11,175 nt of DNA from CAZHBD01 sp964530555 (GTDB lineage: Bacteria > Patescibacteriota > Saccharimonadia > Saccharimonadales > AWTP1-31): assembly GCA_964530555.1 (NCBI GenBank), contig CAZHBD010000029.1, positions 1 to 11,175 of the forward strand. Direction: 5' to 3'. Positions 5,829 through 11,175 of this stretch are shown piece by piece (the stretch's first letter is position 1; the number at the start of each line of letters is the position of its first letter). The notes under the pieces were generated by a model. It worked only from the letters and a program-made list of their open reading frames with translations, did no database searches and was not told where the DNA came from. Both the position numbers and the translations under genes were made by a program.

Positions 5829-6343
5829 ATGCCAAAAATTAGATCGCGGACAGATGCGCAGTTAAAGGAGCAAGTTGCAAGCGCGCGTAGCTATCGTATG
5901 GTCTTACATGGCTTGGGCCTGGTGCCGGCAGGTGGAAACTATGTTCAAGTAAAGCGTCGTATTCTTGACTTACGACTCGATACTTCTCACTTTGTTGGGC
6001 AGGCCTGGAACAAGGGATGGCGGTATGATCCTCGCAAAAAGCCGCAGGCACTAGAAGACCTGCTTGTATCAGGGCTCAAATTCAGAGCTATAAGCTCAAG
6101 CAGCGCTTATACGCTCAAGGACTCAAACGTCCCGAGTGTGAACTCTGTGGGTGGGCAGAAAAGGCGGCGGATGGGCGTGTACCGGTAGAGCTTGATCACC
6201 TGAATGGCGATAGTCATGACAATCGGTTGAGTAACTTACGGATACTTTGTCCAAATTGTCATAGCCTTCAACCCACACATCGTGGTAAAAATAAACAGCG
6301 AAGATATGTACGCGCGGGTGTTGGAATTGGTAGACAAGTTTGA
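5829..6343 (+). pseudogene. HNH endonuclease family protein, interrupted by an apparent -1 frameshift
   Basis: The first frame gives the family's N-terminal region: a helix-turn-helix-like part with GLGLVPAGGNY, then LDTSHFVGQAWNKG. It continues family-like to LEDLLVSGLKF (about 6083), then turns to low-complexity sequence and stops at 6188. One base back, the other frame continues the family at about 6086: SYKLKQRL, zinc pair CELC, HNH core LDHLNGDSHDNRLSNLRI, second zinc pair CPNC with the final His in CPNCHS, ending TGA 6341-6343. Joined, the product would be about 171 aa. A single-base deletion, or an assembly error, near 6080-6088 explains it. No canonical slippery heptamer lies at the junction; C-AAA-AAG at 6035-6041 is in phase but too early. 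The last 32 nt lie inside tRNA-Leu. Substrate and role are unknown; HNH proteins include homing and restriction nucleases. Confidence 0.75.
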
Positions 6344-6398
6344 CTTAAAATCAAATGCCTGAGAAGGCGTGCGGGTTCGATTCCCGCCCCGCGCACCA
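6312..6398 (+). tRNA. tRNA-Leu(TAA)
   Basis: An 87-nt class II tRNA: acceptor GCGCGGG/CCCGCGC, anticodon stem TTTGA/TCAAA with loop CTTAAAA (anticodon TAA, 6346-6348), a long variable arm with GCC/GGC, T stem GCGGG/CCCGC with a normal TTCGATT loop, discriminator A6395 and encoded CCA 6396-6398. The long variable arm and the anticodon agree on leucine. Its first 32 nt are shared with the 3' end of the HNH reading frame on the same strand, so the tRNA may be cut from that transcript. A small hairpin, AGACA/TGTCT (6411-6427), follows but lacks a T tract. Confidence 0.96.
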
Positions 6399-6466
6399 AA
6401 TACTGACTTCAGACAAATGACATGTCTCTGCGAGCATAACGAAATAGAGAATAAGATAGTAAGGAA

Positions 6467-6496
6467 TTGACGAATATAGCCATAAGGTGTTATAGT
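6467..6496 (+). promoter_or_regulatory. Promoter of the 6503 gene (leaderless geometry)
   Basis: TTGACG (6467-6472), an 18-bp spacer and TATAGT (6491-6496) end 6 nt before the ATG at 6503, so the predicted start site is the ATG itself. The TTG of the -35 box is in frame with the gene and could be mistaken for its start codon. Confidence 0.6.
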
Positions 6497-6502
6497 TGTC
6501 AT

Positions 6503-6859
6503 ATGACGGATATTAGCGATATGCCTCAAGTACAGCCCAGCGGACAAGAGTCGGTTGTAGATTTTGCCAGCATGCATAGTAATGCAGAAAACGCATACAG
6601 ATTTCACAGGACGGCGTCATTAGTCGGGGCTGCCTTGGTTGGCGTAACAGGCGTCGGCGAAGCATTGAGTATTGTAAATCATGTAGGAGGCGATCGTTTT
6701 TTCGTTACGACATTTGGGTTTATCGCCAGTCTGGGCGCTACAATACATCAAACTATCGAAGCATCACGTGCGGGAAGTCGCGCCGCGCAGTTTGAGGTTG
6801 CAGCCTTACAAGCTGGCCAAATCCAAGGTCCGCAGCTAGCTCCTTCTGCTGCAAAGTAA
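6503..6859 (+). CDS. Small two-TM hypothetical membrane protein, 118 aa
   Basis: I do not recognise a family. The polar N terminus (MTDISDMPQVQPSGQ) is followed by two hydrophobic segments, about residues 38-58 (ASLVGAALVGVTGVGEAL region) and 66-82 (FFVTTFGFIASLGATIH), forming a possible hairpin. An Ala/Gln-rich amphipathic C terminus follows. The ATG at 6503 is preferred over the TTG at 6467 because a promoter occupies 6467-6496. The stop is two tandem TAA codons (6857-6862). The lemA promoter begins soon after, so this is likely a monocistronic unit of unknown role. Confidence 0.65.
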   Translation: MTDISDMPQVQPSGQESVVDFASMHSNAENAYRFHRTASLVGAALVGVTGVGEALSIVNHVGGDRFFVTTFGFIASLGATIHQTIEASRAGSRAAQFEVAALQAGQIQGPQLAPSAAK

Positions 6860-6890
6860 TAATATTTCTGCTCATACTACTCCACAGTGC

Positions 6891-6896
6891 TATAAT
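6891..6896 (+). promoter_or_regulatory. -10 element of lemA
   Basis: A perfect TATAAT lies 30 nt before the lemA ATG, predicting a leader of about 24 nt that includes GGAGG (6912-6916). No convincing -35 box is seen; TTCTGC (6866-6871) is a weak candidate at 19 bp. Confidence 0.55.
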
Positions 6897-6926
6897 TAAG
6901 CACATAATAACGGAGGCTTAGTAAGA

Positions 6927-7481
6927 ATGGTTATCGCAATTATTATCATAGTCGTGTTGCTAGTGTTAGCAGCAGGTGTGTATAACGGTTTAGTACGGAC
7001 AAAAGTACGTGTTGATGAAGCGTGGAGCGACATAACCGTGCAGCTCAAGCGACGGGCCGATCTGATCCCAAACCTGGTAGAAACAGTCAAAGGCTATGCT
7101 AAGCATGAGAAAGATGTATTCGAGAATGTCACGAAGGCACGCTCGGCAATTCTTGGCGCACAAACGGTTGAAGAGACGGCAAAAGCTGATAACATGATCA
7201 GCGGCGCTTTAAAAAGCCTGTTTGCTGTTTCTGAGAACTATCCACAGCTCAAAGCTAATGAAAACTTTGCTCAGTTGCAAGCCGATCTAACAGATACTGA
7301 AGATAAAGTTCAGGCAGCTCGCCGCTTCTATAACGGTGCTGTGCGTGACCTCAATATCAAAATACAAAGCTTCCCAACTAGCATTTTTGCTGGTATGTTG
7401 GGCTTTAAGAAGCGTGAGTTCTTCGAGCTCGACGAAGCCGAAGCCGCTACAGTCAAAAATGCGCCTAGCGTAAAATTCTAA
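6927..7481 (+). CDS. lemA: LemA family protein
   Basis: The 184-aa product has an N-terminal membrane helix (about residues 1-20, very Ile/Val-rich) and then the LemA helical-bundle domain. The family signatures are clear: DEAWSDITVQLKRRADLIPN near residues 28-47, VETVKGYAKHE after it, a central FAQLQADLTDTEDKVQAARR-type stretch, and FPTSIFAGMLGFKKREFF near the C terminus. LemA proteins are membrane-anchored with no firmly known biochemical role; many sit next to htpX, as here. The ATG at 6927 has a good GGAGG at 10 nt. A hairpin and a new -10 box lie between it and htpX, so the two can be expressed separately. Confidence 0.93.
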   Translation: MVIAIIIIVVLLVLAAGVYNGLVRTKVRVDEAWSDITVQLKRRADLIPNLVETVKGYAKHEKDVFENVTKARSAILGAQTVEETAKADNMISGALKSLFAVSENYPQLKANENFAQLQADLTDTEDKVQAARRFYNGAVRDLNIKIQSFPTSIFAGMLGFKKREFFELDEAEAATVKNAPSVKF

Positions 7482-7501
7482 ATAGCTGCCTACTTCAAAC
7501 T

Positions 7502-7533
7502 ACAGCGTGCAATGTACTACAAATGCACGCTGT
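7502..7533 (+). terminator. Inverted repeat / weak terminator between lemA and htpX
   Basis: ACAGCGTGCA (7502-7511) and TGCACGCTGT (7524-7533) form a perfect 10-bp stem with a 12-nt loop, 20 nt after the lemA stop. Only three T follow, so it is a poor intrinsic terminator. It could attenuate lemA read-through or bind a regulator, since the htpX -10 box starts 7 nt later. Confidence 0.5.
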
Positions 7534-7540
7534 TTCACCG

Positions 7541-7546
7541 TATAAT
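7541..7546 (+). promoter_or_regulatory. -10 element of htpX (leaderless geometry)
   Basis: A perfect TATAAT ends 8 nt before the htpX ATG at 7555, placing the predicted start site within 1-2 nt of the start codon. The matching -35 position falls in the loop of the 7502-7533 hairpin and is poor (TACAAA 7518-7523), which hints at activator control or an unusual sigma preference. Confidence 0.55.
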
Positions 7547-7554
7547 AGAAGTAT

Positions 7555-8442
7555 ATGTATAGTGAGATTACGGCCAACAAACGCAAGAGTTTGCTGCTCA
7601 TGGCCACTTTTGTGGGCTTTGTCGCTGCGGTGGCCTACATCGCCGGTCGTTTGGCTGGCGGTCAGAGCTTTGCGCCCTTTGCTATCATTGCGGCTTTGCT
7701 ATATACCGTTATCAGCTACTTTGCGTCGTCCAAATTGGCGCTTAGTCTGAACGGAGCCCACGAGGTGACGAAACGCGAAGAACCTCGTCTGTACAAAACT
7801 GTTGAAAACTTGGCCATTACTGAAGGGCTACCAATGCCCAAGGTCTATGTTATTGAAGACCCAGCTCCGAATGCCTGCGCTATGGGGCGTAATCCCAATG
7901 TGGCGGTCGTTTGTGCAACGCGAGGGCTCCTAGACATCATGGATGATAGTGAGTTACAGGGCGTGATTGCTCATGAACTTGGTCATGTAAAGAACTATGA
8001 CATTCGTGTCAGCATGGTGGCTTTTGCCTTGGTTTCAGTCATCGGTATTATCAGCGATATCATCTTGCGCATGTGGTTCTGGGGTGGCCTGCGCGACGAA
8101 GAGGATAACAACAGCGGCAACGCCATATTCATGGCGATCGGTTTTGTGGTTATCATCCTATCACCGATCATCGCTGCCTTAATCCAGTTGGCTATATCTC
8201 GTCGCCGAGAATATCTTGCTGATGCTTCTGGCGCTTTAACAACTCGCTACCCAGAAGGCCTCATTAGCGCACTCAAGAAGCTGGAGCAAACTGGTAGTCT
8301 GATGCAAAAGCAGAGTACCAGTACTGCCCACTTGTTTTTTGCTAATCCTCTCAAAGGCAAAAGTCTAGCCAGTCTGTTTAGTACCCATCCACCAATCGCC
8401 GATCGTATCCAGCGACTCCAAACCATGGGACGTCACGAGTAA
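7555..8442 (+). CDS. htpX: HtpX family membrane zinc metalloprotease
   Basis: This M48 family protease sits in the cytoplasmic membrane and degrades damaged membrane proteins. The 295-aa product has two N-terminal membrane helices (about residues 12-32 and 40-60). The zinc site HELGH is at 140-144 and the third ligand is Glu219 in the REYLADASGAL region. Two more membrane segments lie between (about 150-172 and 187-210). The end, with STHPPIADRIQRL, matches the family C terminus. All catalytic residues are intact and the length is usual. The ATG follows a close TATAAT with no Shine-Dalgarno, so it is probably leaderless. The next gene starts 4 nt after its stop. Confidence 0.94.
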   Translation: MYSEITANKRKSLLLMATFVGFVAAVAYIAGRLAGGQSFAPFAIIAALLYTVISYFASSKLALSLNGAHEVTKREEPRLYKTVENLAITEGLPMPKVYVIEDPAPNACAMGRNPNVAVVCATRGLLDIMDDSELQGVIAHELGHVKNYDIRVSMVAFALVSVIGIISDIILRMWFWGGLRDEEDNNSGNAIFMAIGFVVIILSPIIAALIQLAISRRREYLADASGALTTRYPEGLISALKKLEQTGSLMQKQSTSTAHLFFANPLKGKSLASLFSTHPPIADRIQRLQTMGRHE

Positions 8443-8446
8443 GGAT

Positions 8447-9406
8447 ATGGCAAAACAATCCCGTGCTACCAAACAAAAAAGCCATACATCCAACTCGTCG
8501 CAGCCTCGTCGTCTCAAAAATGCTAGCTATCGTTCATTTCGCTTACATCGCCGTATACGTCCGTTGAGCGCACCGCTGTTGCCAGGACGTAAAATCATGC
8601 TCAACTCCTTACGTCTGATTAAGAAGCACTGGCGGCTCTTTGCCGGTCTCGGTTTACTGTATGTGGTTTTGACGATCATGTTCGTGCGGGGGCTGACCTT
8701 CTCGGTAGATGCCAACAACATCAGATCGAACGCCCAGGCGTTATTTAATGGGCAGTGGGCTACCTTTTTAACGGCCAGTGCGCTCCTTAGTGCTATTGTG
8801 GGGGCGTCTAGTTCAGCCAATGGTTCAAGTGCATATCAGCCGATACTACTGATTACTGTTGCTTTGGCAACAATTTGGTTGTTGCGACAGTTAATGGCTG
8901 ATAAACAAGTCCGCGTGCGAGATGGTTTTTACAAAGGGATGTATCCGGTTATACCGTTTTTTTTGGTACTAATGATTATTGGGTTACAACTTATGCCCTT
9001 AGCTTTGGGCGCCTGGCTGTTTACTACGGTGATTTCCAATTTAATTGCGGTGACAGCAATAGAAAAAACACTATGGTTTATCTTGTTCCTGCTACTCGCG
9101 ACCCTGTCACTATATATGGTTACTTCGTCTATCTTTGCTCTACTGATTGTAGCGCTGCCCGACATGACGCCGTTCAAGGCATTGCGGAGTGCTCGTCAAT
9201 TGGTGCTCCATCGCCGTTGGATGGTGTCTCGTAAACTCTTGTTCTTGCCACTGTTCCTAGTCAGTGTAGGTTTAGTTATTATGCTGCCGTTCTTGATCTG
9301 GTTGCCTCGAGTGGCTGAGCTGGTTTATTTCGTCATTAGTATGATTAGTTGGCCAATCAGTATTACGTACTTGTATAACGTGTATCGAGAGCTGCTCCAT
9401 GACTAG
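8447..9406 (+). CDS. Polytopic membrane protein with basic N terminus, function unknown
   Basis: The 319-aa product opens with about 50 Lys/Arg/Ser-rich residues (RRLKNASYRSFRLHRRIRP region), then has about six or seven membrane segments near residues 62-82, 104-122, 130-147, 168-195, 208-235, 262-285 and 288-310. I cannot name a family. A regular segment FKALRSARQLVLHRRWMVSR between late helices resembles amphipathic linkers in other multi-pass membrane proteins, but is not diagnostic. The ATG at 8447 is 4 nt after the htpX stop. AAGGA sits only 1 nt before it, too close for a normal ribosome site, so translation may depend on coupling to htpX. A later ATG at 8597 would remove the basic tail. 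It overlaps ligA by 8 nt. Confidence 0.8.
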   Translation: MAKQSRATKQKSHTSNSSQPRRLKNASYRSFRLHRRIRPLSAPLLPGRKIMLNSLRLIKKHWRLFAGLGLLYVVLTIMFVRGLTFSVDANNIRSNAQALFNGQWATFLTASALLSAIVGASSSANGSSAYQPILLITVALATIWLLRQLMADKQVRVRDGFYKGMYPVIPFFLVLMIIGLQLMPLALGAWLFTTVISNLIAVTAIEKTLWFILFLLLATLSLYMVTSSIFALLIVALPDMTPFKALRSARQLVLHRRWMVSRKLLFLPLFLVSVGLVIMLPFLIWLPRVAELVYFVISMISWPISITYLYNVYRELLHD

Positions 9407-11175
9407 ATCGGATGTTGCTGCACGCTATCAGAAGCTAAAAGACCAGCTGAACCAATATCATTATGAATACCATGTGCTGGACAAACCATCGGTTGACGAT
9501 GCTGTCTACGACGGCTTGTTTGCGGAGCTCAAACAGCTCGAAACGGATCATCCTGAGCTGATTGCCGCCGACTCACCGTCGCAACGGGTAGGTGGGGCAT
9601 TACTCAAAGGTTTTACATCGGTCAAACACCAGTACCGGATGCTGAGCTTGAACGATGTTTTTGATGAGGCAGAAGTTGACGCGTGGTTGACACGGATACA
9701 GAAGCTCTTACCGGCCAGTACCAAATTAAGTTTTTTTGGTGACGTCAAGAAGGACGGACTAGCGTGCTCGCTGGTGTACCAGGATGGTGTGCTGCAGCAG
9801 GCCGTAACTCGAGGCGATGGCTATGAGGGCGAAGACGTTACGGCGAACGTGCGCACCATTCGCAACGTGCCACTAACCTTACGTCGGACGGCAAAAACCG
9901 AGCATCTTAGCAGAGGCCGAACGGACGTGCGCGGCGAGATTGTACTGTTCAAAGACGATTTTGAGGCGCTCAATAAGACTCGCGCTGCAGCCGGACAGCC
10001 CCTGTTTGCCAATCCTCGTAACACGGCCGCCGGGACTATTCGACAGCTCGATACCAAACTGGTCGCCGAGCGTCCGTTGAAGTTTTTGGCCTACGATATA
10101 CAGCGCGCGGATATCAATGATGTGCCAACGCACGAAGTAACCTATGAAATGCTCCGACTGGTTGGTTTTAGTGGCACCGAGCATGCGAAGCCATTAGCCG
10201 ACACCAAAGCCATTCATGCCTACGCGGCGTACTGGGAAAAACAACGAGCTAACTTGCCGTACAACATCGATGGTTTAGTAGTCAAAATAAATGATCGTAA
10301 GCTGTTTGCTCAGTTGGGCGTAGTCGGAAAGAACCCGCGTGGTGCCATAGCCTACAAATATCCGGCCGAACAGTCGACGACAAAGGTCAAAGATATTTTT
10401 GTTTCCATCGGTCGAACCGGTGCGGCTACGCCAGTAGCCATGCTTGAGCCAGTTGTGGTGGCAGGCAGCACGGTCCAGATGGCAACCTTGCATAACGAAG
10501 GTGAAGTACACCGCAAGGACATCCGAGTGGGGGACACAGTGATCATTCACAAGGCCGGGGATATCATTCCTGAGGTTGTCGAGCCATTGGTCAAGCTGCG
10601 TAATGGCTCCGAACAGCCTTTTGCAATGCCGACCCATTGCCCCGAGTGTAACTCTAAACTGACCAAACTCAAGGCAGATGAAGCCGTTTGGCGCTGTCCT
10701 AATTTGCAATGTCCAGCTCGCAGCCAAAAACATATCGAGCACTTTGCCAGCAAAGGCGCCTTGGATATCGAGGGCTTAGGCGAAAAGAATGTCATTGCAC
10801 TCAAGACGGCCGGCCTTATCAGTGACCAGGCAGATATTTACAGTCTGACCAAAGAGCAGGTCGAGGGGTTGGATCGTTTTGCTGACGTCAGTGCTGCAAA
10901 ACTCGTCGTGGCGATCCAAGATAAAAAACGGCCACCACTGGCGCGATTTATCTTCGGGCTGGGTATCCGCCACGTTGGTGCGCAAACCGCTGTTGATCTG
11001 GCCAATCACTTTCACGAGCTAGACCGGCTCAAGGATGCGACGATTGAAGAGTTGTCTGGCGTGGAGGGCGTCGGCGAAGTCGTCGCCGAAGCCATCGTTG
11101 CCTGGTTTGCTGACCCGCTTAACCAAGCCTTGCTCAGGAAGTTTGAAAAGCTCGGCGTGCAGCCGCAGAAGGTCT
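9399..11175 (+). CDS. ligA: NAD-dependent DNA ligase LigA (3' end outside window)
   Basis: LigA seals DNA nicks using NAD in replication and repair. About 592 residues are visible, and all front domains are present in order: Ia domain, adenylation motif I KKDG with catalytic Lys117, TRGDGYEGEDVTANVRT, VRGEIVL, FANPRNTAAGTIRQLD, LPYNIDGLVVKI and IAYKYPAE. The OB domain follows, then a four-Cys zinc site (CPEC and CPNLQC) and helix-hairpin-helix repeats (ASKGALDIEGLGEKNV onward). The BRCT domain would lie past the right edge. The residue two before Lys117 is Asp115, where E. coli has Glu113. The ATG at 9399 overlaps the previous gene's end (8 nt), suggesting translational coupling. It is likely essential and shows no damage. 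Confidence 0.96.
   Translation, partial: MTRSDVAARYQKLKDQLNQYHYEYHVLDKPSVDDAVYDGLFAELKQLETDHPELIAADSPSQRVGGALLKGFTSVKHQYRMLSLNDVFDEAEVDAWLTRIQKLLPASTKLSFFGDVKKDGLACSLVYQDGVLQQAVTRGDGYEGEDVTANVRTIRNVPLTLRRTAKTEHLSRGRTDVRGEIVLFKDDFEALNKTRAAAGQPLFANPRNTAAGTIRQLDTKLVAERPLKFLAYDIQRADINDVPTHEVTYEMLRLVGFSGTEHAKPLADTKAIHAYAAYWEKQRANLPYNIDGLVVKINDRKLFAQLGVVGKNPRGAIAYKYPAEQSTTKVKDIFVSIGRTGAATPVAMLEPVVVAGSTVQMATLHNEGEVHRKDIRVGDTVIIHKAGDIIPEVVEPLVKLRNGSEQPFAMPTHCPECNSKLTKLKADEAVWRCPNLQCPARSQKHIEHFASKGALDIEGLGEKNVIALKTAGLISDQADIYSLTKEQVEGLDRFADVSAAKLVVAIQDKKRPPLARFIFGLGIRHVGAQTAVDLANHFHELDRLKDATIEELSGVEGVGEVVAEAIVAWFADPLNQALLRKFEKLGVQPQKV

Noticed and set aside
6035..6041. C-AAA-AAG slippery heptamer in the HNH gene as a programmed -1 frameshift site
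   Set aside because: It is in phase, but a shift there would replace the conserved LEDLLVSGLKF segment; the homology break lies about 45 nt later.
6467..6502. TTG start at 6467 for the two-TM protein
   Set aside because: The TTG is the -35 box TTGACG, and TATAGT follows at 18 bp, so this segment is promoter and not mRNA.
125..6600. Weak similarity between the N termini of the 125 and 6503 products (MTD...PQ...VD.FA)
   Set aside because: Only a few scattered residues match and one protein has membrane helices while the other has none; not enough for paralogy.
6236..6607. Minus-strand 123-aa frame containing GARGGNRTRTPSQAFDFK
   Set aside because: This peptide is the antisense translation of tRNA-Leu, a well-known false ORF. 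It also crosses the HNH gene and the 6503 gene.
10275..11015. Several minus-strand frames of 64-155 aa inside ligA
   Set aside because: All are antisense to a fully conserved LigA sequence.
1..11175. CRISPR arrays, insertion sequences, att sites, toxin-antitoxin pairs
   Set aside because: I found no spaced direct repeats, transposase motifs, terminal inverted repeats or paired small toxin/antitoxin genes. The tRNA-flanking regions show no duplicated tRNA 3' end.

Overview
The window looks like chromosomal DNA of a small-genome bacterium, most likely a member of Candidatus Saccharibacteria or a related Patescibacteria (CPR) lineage. This is an inference. It rests on dense short genes with gaps nearly always under 200 bp, an orphan type IV pilin-like protein with a short G|F-type leader, a lemA-htpX pair next to ligA, many small proteins of no recognisable family, and frequent promoters whose -10 box lies only 6-9 nt before the start codon. 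The standard code fits: every intact reading frame ends at TAA or TAG and none needs recoding.

Layout. 1-70: tail of a gene entering from the left. 125-550: unknown 141-aa protein. 616-1551: secreted or membrane-anchored pilin-like protein. 1548-3301 (minus strand): a compact operon read psd > pssA > 7-TM PQ-loop-like membrane protein; psd and pssA carry out the last two steps to phosphatidylethanolamine. 3302-3535: divergent intergenic region with a minus-strand promoter for psd, a plus-strand promoter and a terminator-like hairpin. 3536-4393: three small orphan ORFs, closed by a strong intrinsic terminator at 4413-4443. 4487-4560: tRNA-Cys(GCA), followed after 7 nt by a hexameric-type glutamate dehydrogenase (4568-5791). 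5829-6343: HNH endonuclease gene broken by an apparent -1 frameshift, its last codons lying inside tRNA-Leu(TAA) (6312-6398). 6503-6859: small two-TM protein. 6927-8442: lemA and htpX (membrane proteostasis). 8447-9406: multi-pass membrane protein. 9399 to the right edge: NAD-dependent DNA ligase ligA, cut off before its C-terminal end.

How the genes relate. The minus-strand operon makes phosphatidylserine and decarboxylates it at the membrane. LemA and HtpX form a commonly adjacent membrane-stress pair. The 8447 gene and ligA overlap by 8 nt and are probably translationally coupled. I see no mobile element, CRISPR array, toxin-antitoxin pair or defence island, and no clear new multi-gene system. 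The most unusual items are a tRNA-Cys with non-canonical elbow residues, its near-abutting link to gdhA, the repeated leaderless-promoter geometry, and the cluster of short orphan ORFs with a hairpin in the leader.
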